64,000 bases of DNA from Diphasiastrum complanatum. Its lineage: Eukaryota > Streptophyta > Lycopodiopsida > Lycopodiales > Lycopodiaceae. Each line of letters begins with the position of its first letter. Position 1 is the first letter of the stretch. Shown here one piece after another: positions 21,705 to 32,659 of the stretch. A program made the position numbers and the translations under genes. The DNA is taken from contig CM055104.1 in the NCBI GenBank assembly GCA_029204225.1, forward strand, positions 47,190,451-47,254,450, given 5' to 3'. The notes under the pieces are model-generated. The model was given only the letters and a program-made list of their open reading frames with translations. It ran no database searches and was not told the origin of the DNA.

Positions 21705-21921
21705 TGTCAATGATCTGATAAGCACTATCATTCATTCATCATAAGCAATCACCATAAGAAGGAGGAAGAACACACAATCACTATCACACTAACTGAAAAA
21801 ACATATGTACACATGTAACCGTGAGATAGAGAGGGAGAGAACCAACTAGGAGTTGACTACTAAACTAGCTGGCAACAGTAACGTAAACAATAAATTGTAA
21901 GTTTATCATTGCTTTCTAACA
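21705..21921 (-). repeat. LTR G (short 5' LTR, minus strand)
   Basis: A 217-bp LTR opening TGTTAGAAAGCAATGATAAA and closing ATTGACA on the minus strand. It aligns with the 257-bp LTR at 42158-42414. It abuts the minus-strand gag fragment of remnant I at 21922. Confidence 0.8.
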
Positions 21922-21944
21922 ATTAGCATGATCATCCAACAAGC

Positions 21945-22138
21945 CATTAAGAACAACTTAAACAAGTTCTACATCCTTAATGCTCTCATCCATATATGCA
22001 AGCTCATCATTGTATGTTTTAACCCTCAACACAAAAGCATGAGCACTCTCTTCCTTCTTTTGAAAACTAAAAAATATTTGTCTTCTTAGGGTTAGGATCC
22101 TAGATGTAGACTTAGATTCATAAAGGCTCCACCTCATG
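21945..22138 (-). pseudogene. Copia gag fragment (remnant I)
   Basis: The minus strand reads YESKSTSRILTLRRQIFFSF, then KKEESAHAFVLRVKTYNDEL and SIKDVELV. This is gag of the same lineage as 7319-8200 and 17449-17700. It lies directly beside RNase H wording (22383-22140), so this minus-strand copia is a rearranged copy. Confidence 0.75.
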
Positions 22139-22848
22139 ACTTGCTCCCTCACAAAATGATATGCCACCTCAATATGCTTGCTCCTAGCATGAAAGATAGG
22201 ATTGGTTGCCAACCTTTGGGCTGATAGATTGTCACAAAAGATGATTGGGCTCTCTGAAAGATCTAGTAAGTGAAGATCTTTGATCATTCTCTTGGTCCAT
22301 ACCATCTCCTTTGTGCGATGTGTAAGAGCTTTGTACCCGACCTCACTAGATGACAATGAGATAGTGGCTTGTTTCTTCGACATCCATGATATAGCTCCAT
22401 CACCTATGAAAATACAATCAAAACTAATTCTATCCGTTATATCTCAACATAGTCTGAATCTAAAAATCCAAACAAGTTAGGTGATGATTACTTATACAAT
22501 ATGCCAAAATCTCGAGTTCCAATTATGTACCTCAAAACTCGTTTTCCTAGCTTCCAATGCTCCTCACTAGGATCTTGCATGAATTGACTCAATATTCAGA
22601 TATGGTCTAGTAATGGTTAGATAGATGAGTGAACCAACTAGTTTCCTATAGAGAGTAATGTCCTTGAAGGATCTTTCACTACCTCTTATAGTTAGCTTTA
22701 CATGAGACTCCATAGGTGTATCACAAGCTTTTGCATCTACCATATGAAATCTTTCTAGAATAGCACTAGCATACTTCTCTTGAAAAATGAAAGTAGATTG
22801 AGAAGATCTAATCACTTCTATTCCTAAAATATAATGCAAGTTACCAAG

Positions 22849-23604
22849 CATTAGAGGACTTCTAAATCCAAAAAAGACCCTTTGTAAAGATTTTTTTAAT
22901 ATTTTTTTTAAAATTTTTCTTACGCATGGACCAATTAAAACACTCAAATTTGAAATCTACGTATCGTAACTTTTTGAGTCCACATTTTGATTCCACACTA
23001 CATTAGAGGAGTTCTAAATCCCAAAAAGACCCTTTGTAAAGATTCTTTTTATATTTTTTCACAAATTTTTCTTACACATGGACCAATCAAAACACTCAAA
23101 TTTGAAATCTACGTAACGTAACTTTTTGAGTCCACATTTTGATTCCATACTAAAAATGGCATAACTTTTTAGTGGTTAGTTCGAATTTAGCGGAGTTTGG
23201 TGCACTAGAAAGTGCTCAACAAGGGCTTTCCAATGATATGTTAGATGCATACTTTTAAGCTACGATTAAAAAGTTATGGCAAGTCAAAAGTATTAGTGTT
23301 ATAATATTTTAATGATAAAAAAGGCATATTGCACGAATTCTTAAAGGGTCTTTTTGGAACTCAAAACTCCTCTAATGAAAATTGGCATAACTTTTTAGTG
23401 GTAAGTCCAAATTTAGCAGAGTTTGGTGCATTGGAAAGCGCTCAACAAGGGCTTTCCAATGATATGTTACATGACATACTTCTAAATTATGATTAAAAAG
23501 TTATGGAAAGTCAAAAGTATTAGTGCTATAATATTCTAATAATATAAAAGACATCTTGCACGAATTCTTAAAGGGTCTTCTTGGAGCTCAAAACTCCCCT
23601 AATG
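22849..23604. mobile_element. Nested non-autonomous DNA transposon with inverted ends
   Basis: The insert begins CATTAGAGGAC and ends TCCCCTAATG, so its ends are inverted repeats (CATTAGRGGAGTTnnnA.. against ..AACTCCYCTAATG), with a longer match over the AAAAAGACCCTTTGTAAAGA region. It carries no coding capacity. The layout is L-L-R-R: left halves start at 22849 and 23001, and right halves end at 23377 and 23604. The simple reading is a 377-bp element (23001-23377) inserted into a second copy (22849-23000 plus 23378-23604). Neither copy shows a target-site duplication: the flanking copia sequence resumes with no repeated bases. Confidence 0.82.
23001..23377. mobile_element. Inner complete copy of the CATTAG transposon
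   Basis: A 377-bp element with CATTAGAGGAGTT at the left end and AACTCCTCTAATG at the right. It sits exactly at the L/R boundary of the outer copy: the outer flanks CCACACTA and AAAATTGG together correspond to CCATACTAAAAATGG inside this inner copy. That comparison gives an internal empty-site reference and shows no duplicated target bases. Confidence 0.82.
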
Positions 23605-23922
23605 ATCATGCGCCTCAAACTCCTTCTTAAGAGCAATCTTGATATCCTCCACATCTTGATTATTTCCACCACTCACGATGATATCATTTTCAGCAAACCT
23701 ATAATAAAGTGAATGATCATACTCACTCATAACAAAGCCTTGAGAGAGTACAAAAGTATTAAGCTTAGCATACCAATTCCTTGGTGCTTGCTTAAGGCCA
23801 TACAAACTCTTTTGTAGTAGACACACATGATTTGGCTTTGTAGATGAAATGTAGCTCTCGGGTTGCTCCATGTACACTTCATCCTCAAGATCACCATTCA
23901 AGAATGCATTCGTAATGTCCAA
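23599..23922 (-). pseudogene. Copia remnant I reverse transcriptase segment
   Basis: A minus-strand open stretch with MDITNAFLNGDLEDEVYMEQ, SLYGLKQAPRNWYAKL and DIKIALKKEFEAHD, the palm and early thumb wording of copia RT. It stops at the edge of the DNA transposon at 23604. A fossil part. Confidence 0.85.
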
Positions 23923-24284
23923 TTGCCATAGATCCCATCCATAAAGAGTAGCAAGAGAGATGATGACTCAAATGCTTACCATCTTTGCCACGGTTGCAAA
24001 GGTCTCATCATAGTCAATCCCTTGTTCTTGAGCAAATCCTTTTGTCACACCCCTTGCTTTTTACTTGTTGATAGATCCATCTTGGTTTGTCTTCACCTTG
24101 AAGATCCATTTGCATCCAATAGCTTTCTTGTCCTTAGGTTACTCCACCAATCTCCATGTTCCATTCTTCATAAGAGCTTGATACTCAAGATCCATTGCTT
24201 GGATCCACTCCTCTTCTTTCCTTCCTTCATCTACACTTGTAGGTTCATCAAAAGAGGTTAGGAAAGCAATATAATTTCCCGAAA

Positions 24285-24755
24285 CTACTTGCTTACCCTT
24301 TTATCATATGTGAGCCTTGAAGGCATTTGTCTTTCCCTTGATGTTCTCCTTGGCTTTTGACTTGATAAAGGTCCACCATCATCACCATCTAAAGTAGGAT
24401 CCTTTACCTCAACACCAATAATGTTAGATCCATCCACATCACCATCAATAATGCTTGAAGACACTTTTGGAATGTTTCCCTCTTCAAAAATGACATCTCT
24501 ACCAACAATCACTTTGTTAGTAGAAGGAATGTAAACCTTGTAGGTTTTACTCAACTCACTATATCCAACAAAAATACCTTTCCTTGAAGATGGATACTCC
24601 TTAGTCCTATCATCAAGAGTAATGTTGACATAGCATGTGCATCCAAAAGTTCTTAGAAAGCTGACACTTGGCCTCCTCTTGAATAGCATCTCAAAAGGTA
24701 TCCTTCCATCCAGAATAGCACTCGGCCACCTATTGAACAAGAAATTGGCACACAA
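24285..24755 (-). pseudogene. Copia remnant I integrase C-terminal segment
   Basis: A minus-strand open stretch of 156 codons: FLRTFGCTCYVNITLDDR, GIFVGYSELSKTYKVY, VIVGRDVIFEE, then an acidic linker ending PRRTSRERQMPSRLTY, as in the plus-strand copia D linker. A fossil part. Confidence 0.82.
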
Positions 24756-24760
24756 TGTGA

Positions 24761-25192
24761 TACCACATATTTATATCTATTCAAAAATGGTGTCTAGAAC
24801 ACATAGTTCAAGAATAAGATTAACTTTTTGTCTGTTCATACGCGTTTGCATCGAACATAACACAAATTCCCGCTGACAACTTAATCAATCAGAATGTAAT
24901 TCATTCGAGCTACTCTGATAACATTTCATTTGCAGAACGCTTTTCATTTGGTTTGGTAGAGAAAGATTGTTGTTTGGAATTCATTTATCAACACCCACCA
25001 CAAATACAAGTAATACTGGTTACTTATAGAATGTCTGTTGACAACCAGAATAACATCCAACACCATTTCATTCAAAATACGTCCAGTTTTATCAATTAAG
25101 CAATTTTTGAGCGCTATCACCTTGGGGAACGATCTAAATACTACATAAATATAGCAATTCTATGTTGGTATGTTCCGACATATACCCATTTT
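24761..25192 (+). repeat. Probable 5' LTR end of gypsy J
   Basis: AT-rich, non-coding sequence leading into a primer-site-like word at 25193. Its position suggests LTR or U5 sequence of gypsy J, but no second copy was found in the window, so both limits are guesses. Confidence 0.35.
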
Positions 25193-25211
25193 CGGCGCCA
25201 TTGCCAGGGAT
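25193..25211 (+). other. Primer-site-like TCGGCGCCATTGCCAGGGA of gypsy J
   Basis: It resembles the TTGGCGCCGTTGCCGGGGA word found just inside the 5' LTR of many plant Athila/Tat-type gypsy elements. It lies 50 bp before the first gag-like frame. Confidence 0.6.
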
Positions 25212-26883
25212 AGCCAAATAAAGTTGATACAAACTAACATTTCCATCTCCATCCCTAGTGCATGTTAGATAGAGCTACTCGACTAGAAAGATATCAAAAA
25301 CTTTCAGACAAAATTTTCAAAAGCCTACATGAATCTTTGCAAAGAGGAGAAGCATATTTTCTAAATATCAATTCAAAAAATCCTCATCCTGAAGCTTTTG
25401 CTGGAGCTAAACCAAGTTTTGAAGTTGTTAATCCAGATCTAGAGCCTGATCCGAATCCTGAACCAGAGCCGATTATGGAAGACCCTGCTTCTCGTTTCAC
25501 TTCAATCTAGAAGATCAAATATGATTATTTTAAGGGGATGTCTTCAGATGATGCTGACAATTATGTTTCGTAGTTCGAGTCAATCACTAACTCGAATAAC
25601 GAAGGTGTTGATGCATTTAGAGATGCATTTCTAAACCAATTTGGAGAAATTGGTTATTCATCCAGAATTCTCGGACGACTTAACAATGTCCAAAAGAAGA
25701 AAAAATATACACGAAAAGTAAAAAATCTGATTGGAAAACTACCTGGTGTGTACCCTGTCACAATGTAGATCGAGTGATTTTTGGCAGGACTACCACCGAA
25801 AATTGATCATAAGTGTTTAATGTCCCTTGGTACCAGCCCCTTTGCGGGCAAGAGGGAGCACTTGGATTCGTGGGCGGCTAGGCGTCTGGGGACGGGATCC
25901 CGGAACGCGGCTCACGAAATGGGAAAAAGGCTCCATGATTTTGGTGCAACCTCTGAACCAGAAAGGTTAAGTTGTATCACGGTGCAACCTCTAAACCAAA
26001 AAAGTTAAGTTGTATCCGTTGAAGGCCCACCAAATTCCTACATTCTGAATCTGATTCTAGTGACTCATCAGACATAGAAATGGATGATATCAATCGTAGA
26101 AAGAAGCGAAAGTCCAAATAAAAAGAAGACAATAAAACTATTGAGGACAAGTCTGCGACATCTAAAGTCGAAAAGCTTTGGAAAAGTAATATGGCTGCTC
26201 TTAATAAAAAGTTCAATGATCTAAAAGTCCAAATTTTTGAAGTTGCAGAAAAGACGCCGAAAGCTTCTTCTTCGAATTTAGGACTATGGTATACGAAGTG
26301 TTGTACAACTGGACATTCTAAAAAAGAGTGTAGAGTTGTGAACATAAAGTATGTTGAAGATCCTTTTTAGGAAGTATTGTTTATATTTCAAGATGATGCA
26401 TCTACTAATTATGTTCAAGGTTCTACAACACCATTTCAACAAGGCAAACCAAAGTTTGCACCAAAGAGACACAACTCACCAGAATTTGTTGGTCCTACTA
26501 GTTCGAATAAACTTGTTTTGGGAAACTATTATAACTGTGGTAAACTTGGACATTTTTTGCCAGACTATCCACAACCATGAAAATCGATCGGATTTATACC
26601 TTTGTGCTCAAACTGCAAAGAACCAGGCCACAAGTATCTAGACTGTCCACAACCATTAACGTCGTGTCCAAAGTACCAGTATGTTGTTGCTCCTGCTGAT
26701 ACGAAACTAAAATCTTCGGCCGATGCTATTGTACAGAGGGTTGATGTCATCGAAGCCATAAAGTCAAAGCCAGTTGACCAATCTTGGCCTAGCGATGTTG
26801 AAAAGTTATTTAAAGTGACTACGAGAAGCAAAAGCTCCTCGAAACCTGACACGAAAGTACCTTCAAAAAAATGAAGAAAGTCC

Positions 26884-27471
26884 TTGAAAAAAAATTCTTC
26901 GAACAAAGCCATAACGAAAGAAGATCTTAAAGTTGATCCTGATTATGATCGTGATGCAGCTAAGTTATTTTCAAAGGATATTTCTACAGAAGCGAAAGAA
27001 ATTATAAATTTTGAGATACAGATAGCTACTATAGAAAAAAAAGTTACCTTTGAGGAAGGAGACGTGGAAATCACGAAGACAAAACTTTCAAAGGCCATCA
27101 TTGACAAGCCTATCTCAAAAGCAAAAATGAAAGACTATGATATTGTCACTGATATTGGCTCAATTTGTCCTAGTATTACTTTCGAGCAATTATTGGCTGA
27201 CAATAATTACTATCATAAGCAGTTGAAAAGTCTTTCTTCTCCTAAGAAGAAGAAACCAATTTCTTTGCCAGATGTTGGCATATTGCCCATTGATTTAGGA
27301 GATCTTGGCGCACCAGAAATCGTCATTACAATTGCTGGATGTTTGATTGAGAAAGTGTCGATTGATTCAGGTTCAAGTGTGAATATAATAACTGAAGACA
27401 TTGCTCATGCCTTGGGTTTGACTAATATTCAACCAGCTCAAAGAAATATCAAATTGGTTGATTCGACATGA
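26884..27471 (+). pseudogene. Gypsy J gag-protease linker and protease
   Basis: A 195-codon open stretch. A charged linker comes first, then ISLPDVGILPIDLGD and an aspartic protease core near residues 155-185 (EKVSIDSGSSVNII, AHALGLTN). A diverged copy of part of this linker occurs on the minus strand at 59755-59830. A fossil part. Confidence 0.8.
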
Positions 27472-28179
27472 AAAAAGCCTGTTGGTGAATTAAAGGATGT
27501 ATTTGTATACATACAAGCCAAGCTTTCACAATGAATTTTATTGTTATCAAGCCACTTGATTTGTCATCTTACTCTGTCTTAATTGGACGACCTTGGCTTT
27601 ATCAGGCTAATGCAAGTGTACACTGGAATTCTAGAGAACTAAGATTCCAGACTGACGAGAAAAGTATTCATGGTAAACCAGAAGAATATATTATTACCTA
27701 GAGCCATGATAGATATGAAGGTGAATTCCTGTGAGCGACACCAGTTTCACTTCAGAAGATTTTTCTTATGATTCTAATATATTCTCTAATGTGTCAGACA
27801 TCGAAGTAAATTATTTTGAATGCTATGAGAACAATCGGAGGACGAAGAAGAATTCTTCGAGGTATGCAACGCAAATGCTGATGATGTGATTACATCAAAA
27901 GCGACAGACCAAGATTCTGAAAATTTTGATGCAGATGATGAAGATATAGATGATGAATTTGAAGAATTTAAACAAGAATTTGGTGATAAAGACCAGACTG
28001 ACAACAAGAATAAATCTATGGAGTTAGCCATACGTGAAATTCATGGCCATACCCAGGCCAGCATGACGGAAGGTATAATTCTGTCTGATTCTACAAAGCT
28101 AATTGAACTTGCACCTGGAAAATTTGTGCATGTTTCGAAGTCCCTTTGAGAGACTGAATTAGCATAATTTACTGAGCTG

Positions 28180-28863
28180 TTGAAAGACTACCAAGATGTA
28201 TCTGCATTGTTGCGTGAAGATTTGAAAGGAATACCTCCGGAATTTGGCGAGCACCGCATTCATTTTAAAGAAGACGTTGTTCTTGTCCGACAGAGACAAT
28301 ATCGTCTTAATTGCAAGTACTCTCTGATGGTAAAAGACGAACTCAACAAGCACCTTAAGGTAGGTATTATTTATCCCATCTTAAGTAGTGAATGGGTATC
28401 TCCTATTGTTGTGGTTCCAAAGAAGAAGGCTGGGAAGATTCGAATTTGCCAGGATTTCAAGAAGCTGAATGCTGCTACAAAGAAAGATCACCATCCATTA
28501 CCCTTCATGGATACAATTCTAGACCAAGTTGTTGGACAAGAATGTTACAGTTTCTGTGATGGTTTCTCTGGTTACAATCAAGTTGGAGTAAGGAAGGAGG
28601 ATCGACTGAAGACTACTTTTACTACTGATTGGGGCACTTATGCCTATAATAAAATGCCCTTTGGTCTTTGTAACGCACCAGCTACTTTCCAGAGAATCAT
28701 GATGCTGATTTTCGTTGCTTTTATAAGAACATTTCTCAAAATTTTCATTGATGATTTTTGTGTTTACAGTAATATCAAGACTCATATTCAGAAGCTAAAA
28801 GCTTATGTTGCAGAGGTGTCGAGACACTTGTTTGTCCCTTCACCCAGAAAAATATTTTTTTGA
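28180..28863 (+). pseudogene. Gypsy J reverse transcriptase
   Basis: A 227-codon open stretch with Ty3/gypsy RT wording in order: GIPPEFGEHRIHF, VGIIYPILSSEWVSPIVVVP, KIRICQDFKKLNAAT, FMDTILDQVVGQECYSF, FSGYNQV, YNKMPFGLCNAPATFQR, and the catalytic FIDDFCVYS motif. It copies element RNA into DNA in an intact relative. RNase H follows. Confidence 0.88.
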
Positions 28864-29560
28864 TATGAGAAAAGGTATACTTCTGGGTCATAGAATATCC
28901 AGTAGAGGAATTGAAGTCGACAAAAATAAAATCGAAGTCATTAAGAATCTGCTGATACCAACGAATCTATGTGAACTAAGAGGTTTCCTAAGACATGTGG
29001 GTTATTATCAAAGATTTATCCAGAATGATGCCTATATTGCTGCAGCCCTTACACAGTTACTTAAGTACATTGCTTATATTTGGATGGCAGCACAACAGAG
29101 AGCATTCGAAGAACTTAAGCACAAACTAATTAAAGCTCCAATTATGAGACCACCTAACTGGATGAAACTATTCCATTGTTATGTTGATGTGTCAGCATTT
29201 GCTATTGGTGTTTGTCTGAGTCATAAGGACGAACAGAAGAAGGACCATCCAATATACTATGCAAGTCACCAACTTAGTTCCTCAGAGAAAAAAAAATTGG
29301 CAACAGAAAGGGAAGCACTTGGAATGATTTTTACTGTAAAGAAATTTTGACATTATTTTCTAGAATATGCTTTTATATTCCATGTTGATCATTATGCTTT
29401 AAAGTATCTTGTTAATAAACCTGATTTATCTAAATGAATAGCTCACTGGATTTTGTTGCTACAAGAGTTCACTTATCAAGTTGAGCTTCATCAAGGAAAG
29501 TATCATACTAATTCTGATTATCTTTCACGGACTTAGTATGAGAAAGACTGAAGAACCGTT
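28864..29560 (+). pseudogene. Gypsy J RT end and RNase H
   Basis: GILLGHRISSRGIEVDKNKI and LRGFLRHVGYYQRFIQND are the gypsy RT connection. CYVDVSAFAIGVCLSHKDEQ, PIYYASHQLSSSEKK and ATEREALGMIFTVKKF are RNase H. A fossil part with several breaks. Confidence 0.82.
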
Positions 29561-30290
29561 GAATGATGACTTTCCAAATGAAAATTTATTCGAGATATCT
29601 TCTATGAGTTCTTTATATTCTGACATTATGATTTATCTTAAGGATCAAATATATCTTGACGGATATGATTTGGAAAAGAAGACAATATTTCAATATAAAA
29701 TTGCACCTTATGCTATTATTAACAATGTTCTGTATAAGCTTGGTGCAGATCATCAACTAAGAAGGTGTCTTGAAATGGAAGATATTCCAAAGGTTATTCA
29801 AGCCTTATATTCTGAAGATGCCGGTGGACATTTTGCTTGAAGGAATATTGTTAATAAGTTTTTGACCACCAAGTATTGGTGGCCTACCATGTTCATGGAT
29901 GTTTCCATTTATATCCAATCTTGTGATCCATGCCAGAGATCTGGTAAACCAACCAGATCCATGAATTGGCCATTGACGCTAATCATTCCACTTGCACCAT
30001 TTGAAAAGTGGGGGATTGACTTTGTCGGACCAATTAAGCCAATAACTCGACACACTAAGTGTCGATATATTTTGGTTGCAATGGATTATGCAATGAAGAA
30101 TGTTGAAGCGGAAGCGACAAAACGAAATATGCAAAAACTGTCGTTGCTTTTCTATTCAAATTTATAATTACATGCTATGGGTGTCCTCTTGAATTAGTCA
30201 GTGATCGTGGTACTCATTTTCTAAACGATACAATTCATTTACTAACGACATATTTTCTGATCAAGCACAGAAAGACAACCCAGCAGGTTG
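29561..30290 (+). pseudogene. Gypsy J integrase (N-terminal and core part)
   Basis: Segments: an HHCC-type region (29700-29960; YKLGADHQLRRCL, AGGHFA, YWWPTM, CDPCQR) and the core start (FEKWGIDFVGPIKP, YILVAMDYAMKNVEAEAT, LVSDRGTHF wording near 30195). Recognisable integrase stops near 30290, where an unrelated frame begins. A fossil part. Confidence 0.8.
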
Positions 30291-30662
30291 AGTAATTTGA
30301 AAGTGGATCCATCAATCGTGTTGCCAAAGATCAGCACTGAGTTTGTTCACTCTATTCATACGATGGCTGACTCTGATTTTCAGGTTACATTGTGGAATAA
30401 CACCTTTACAGTTAATGAAGCTGCATTCTTTGAAGCCCTTGGATTGCCAACAAATGGGGTAGCCAACGTCACCTCTAAGGACTCCATTGATGAGGCGATT
30501 TATTTTTATCGAACTACTTTGTACCAAGCAAAGGGTACAAGATCACCATGGTCTGTTCTAGAATTGTTCGCTGAGTTTTTAGAGACAAGATCTACATCAG
30601 ACATACCCATACTGAGTTGGGCGAACGTTCTTTTTACCAATTGGTATCTGTTTTTACCTTAG
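30288..30662 (+). CDS. Extra frame downstream of gypsy J integrase, unknown function
   Basis: A 124-codon open stretch with wording VTLWNNTFTVNEAAFFEALG, DEAIYFYRTTLYQ, SVLELFAEFLETR and DIPILSWANVLFTNWYLF. I recognise no established domain; the F-x-V-N-E-x-x-x-x-E-A-L-G-L-P pattern recalls plant-transposon-associated proteins of unknown role. Since it follows pol of an Athila/Tat-like element, it may be the start of that element's extra 3' gene, or part of a different element. A 0.4-kb non-coding stretch with ATGAACCTTCGYC-type repeats follows, before the chromovirus insertion. Confidence 0.4.
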   Translation: MSNLKVDPSIVLPKISTEFVHSIHTMADSDFQVTLWNNTFTVNEAAFFEALGLPTNGVANVTSKDSIDEAIYFYRTTLYQAKGTRSPWSVLELFAEFLETRSTSDIPILSWANVLFTNWYLFLP

Positions 30663-31059
30663 GTGAATGTTCAGTATCATGCCATTTTAGGAATATTTCC
30701 AATCATGCCAGTAATGATGAACCTTCGCCAACATGCTAGATGGACTTAAAATTTCAAATTTAGGTCGTCATAGATTCAGATTCTGAAAATTTGCATTTAT
30801 TACAGTACCTAGGCGAATGATGGCCTTAGGCAAATGTTGAACCTTCGTCAGATCTACAGAACGCTCGCCAGATTGTTATTTTTGTCCAAAATCTTTGCTA
30901 AACTTTTATAGTACTGAGCAAGCCTGCAAATTTTTGTCCAAAACTGATCAGCCAAACTAGTATTTTGTGTAATGGACCCTCGAAATTCACCTCCCTTGTG
31001 CTAGCGGAGCTCTTGATATTTTTTTTTGCGACAAAAACTTTTTGCCAACTTTTTTCTGT

Positions 31060-31064
31060 CTTTT
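31060..31064. repeat. Left target-site duplication of chromovirus M
   Basis: CTTTT, repeated at 36664-36668, exactly flanks the chromovirus. Confidence 0.75.
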
Positions 31065-31567
31065 TTTAAGAGAAGCTCCTTAGATCCTGCTTATAAATCC
31101 TAAACACAAAAATAACACACTGTGGAGAAACCACCCAACCAAGTAGAAGCATTCAATCAATCTCTAGAAGCCTCACCCCCAAGCCAAGGAACAAGAAGCA
31201 TGAATGTAGAGTGAGAGCTTGGCAATGAATCAAGAACCATGATGAGGAGTAGGGCGAGTTTGGACCTCTTATATAGAGCCTAATGCATCCTGGGCACATA
31301 GCCATGCATAGCCCTATGTTCCCTATACATAGATTCACCTAGAATAGAGTCCTATGCATGGACCAACTATTCATAGAATTGCTATTGATAACTCTACACA
31401 TGCATACACTGTCTCATTACCTTGTCTAAACTCCACTTAGTGTGTTCTGGGCCTCACAAGGATATTAATTACTTTCGGGTCACGTCCAATATGACGTGGC
31501 ATAACTAACAGCTTGTTTCACTGGAGTACCGTGTATTTTGTATCCTATGTACTGGTCATGGACATAA
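31065..31567 (-). repeat. 3' LTR of chromovirus M
   Basis: About 500 bp, matching 36141-36663 nearly base for base apart from a 16-bp difference near its start and about a dozen substitutions. The internal boundary is placed beside the purine-rich tract. Confidence 0.88.
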
Positions 31568-31597
31568 GATTCTTCCCTCCTTAAACTGTTTCTATCC

Positions 31598-32659
31598 TTA
31601 GAATCTAAAATTTAAAAAATTCTTCTTTATGCTATCAACTCTCTCCCACGAATCATCATCCTCAATATGACCCTTCCAACAAATTAAGCACTCAGAGATA
31701 GAACAATTTCTCAATTGTTTATCTCTGGTTCTGAGCATTTTCTCATGTTCCAAAGGTACACTAAGTGACAAATCTTCCAAATGGGATAAATTCCAATCCG
31801 ATTCAACTGTATCACCATCATGTAAACTTAGTTTCAAATGACTTACATGAAACACTGGGTGTGCAGTCGATTTTTCTTGAAGATCGAGTTCATACGCCAA
31901 AGAACCAATTCTACGTACAATCCTGAAAGGTCCACAATAATGGATAGACAGCTTATAATGCTTCCCTGTACGTAACGTCTTAGAATCTTTTGGAATCCTA
32001 AGATATACCCAGTCATCAACTTTAAAATCTCTTGGAGATCTCTTAAGATCGGTATAGTGTTTAGCTCTATCCTGAGCACTCCGGATACTATCCTTAGCCA
32101 CTCGCAACATTTCTTGCATATCATGCAAAAAATCAGCAAGCTTCTGGATCTTAACATACTTTGTCTCAACACTTACTGGAGATCTAGGTTGAAAACCATA
32201 CATAAGCATAAAAGGACTGTAACTTGTAGTAGAATGTTTTCTACTATTATATGCAAACTCAACCAGTGGGAGATAATCTTCCCAATGAGATTGCCTGTGA
32301 GAAACATACATCCTCAAAATATCTTCCATAGTTTGATTAGTCCTTTCTGTCTGGCCATCTGATTCAGGATGATAAGAAGAACTCAAACTCAAAGAAGTTC
32401 CTAGTTTATGGAATACTGTTGACCAAAAGTGACCTGTGAACTTAGGATCTCTATCACTGACAATGTCACTTGGCAGACCATACAACCGAAATAATCTTTC
32501 AAAAAACATCTGGGCTAAATCAGAGGCCTTTATAATTGACTTGACTAGTATGAAAGAAGCTAACTTAGTTAACCGATCCACTACAACCCAAATAGAATCA
32601 TTTTGCCATTGGGTCTTTGGAAGTCCAACTACAAAATCCATAAAAAAAAACTTTCTCAT
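31598..32659 (-). pseudogene. Chromovirus M integrase with chromodomain-like C-terminus
   Basis: A 353-codon minus-strand open stretch. Residues 1-180 are the integrase core (DFVVGLPKTQ, VVDRLTKLASF, YGLPSDIVSDRDPKFTGHFW, SSSYHPESDGQTERTNQ). Residues 180-290 are the GPF/Y module (KVDDWVYLRI, CGPFRIVRRIGSLAYELDL, HPVFHVSHLKL). The end, LICWKGHIEDDDSWERVD, resembles the chromodomain that steers chromoviruses to heterochromatin. It is the longest open retroelement part in the window. Fossil within a broken element. Confidence 0.88.

Larger units (their letters stand above)
18456..21921 (-). mobile_element. Ty1/copia element G, minus strand
   Basis: A broken minus-strand copia with several breaks. 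Parts in minus-strand order: short 5' LTR 21921-21705, primer site 21704-21693, a long leader of about 1.3 kb, gag 20413-19935 (NYAVWKFKLKNILMEKELWE), CCHC knuckle about 19930-19870 (CHTAGHWERECF), protease about 19710-19670 (WYIDSGASKHM), protease/linker 19564-19226, GAG-pre-integrase about 19290-19180, integrase 19180-18460 (HSDLCGPI, SDGGGEYFST, LNRCPTKF). RT, RNase H and 3' LTR are not present. It belongs to the same family as the plus-strand element at 42158-46145. Confidence 0.85.
22140..24760 (-). mobile_element. Ty1/copia remnant I, minus strand (integrase, RT, RNase H)
   Basis: A broken minus-strand copia with several breaks. In minus-strand order: integrase C-terminal part 24755-24285 (PSVSFLRTFGCTCYV, GIFVGYSELSKTYKV), RT N-terminal part about 24250-23930, RT 23922-23605 (MDITNAFLNGDLEDEVY, LYGLKQAPRNWYAKL), a DNA transposon at 23604-22849 inserted inside RT, RT C-terminal part 22848-22570 (LHYILGIEVIRSS, CDTPMESHVKL, YRKLVGSLIYLT), and RNase H 22383-22140 (SKKQATISLSSSE, CDNLSAQRLATNPIFH, HIEVAYHFVRE). 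No LTRs are seen. Confidence 0.87.
25193..31064 (+). mobile_element. Ty3/gypsy element J, Athila/Tat-like (left part)
   Basis: A broken plus-strand gypsy with many breaks. Parts: gag start 25262-25510, gag 25520-26600 with CCHC-like knuckles near 26299, 26533 and 26611, linker, protease 27290-27470 (VSIDSGSSVNIITEDIAHAL) and 27540-27700 (PLDLSSYSVLIGRPWLY), acidic linker 27880-28150, RT 28180-28863, RNase H 28864-29560, integrase 29560-30290 (YWWPTM, CDPCQRSGKPT, WGIDFVGPI). The pol wording and primer site point to the non-chromoviral plant gypsy branch. Extra frames follow at 30288-30662 and, beyond the chromovirus insertion, 36664-37746. Confidence 0.82.

Noticed and set aside
22849-23604. 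PIF/Harbinger MITE with TTA duplication
   Set aside because: The TTA near the left end and TAA near the right end are inverted, not direct, and are part of the terminal repeats.
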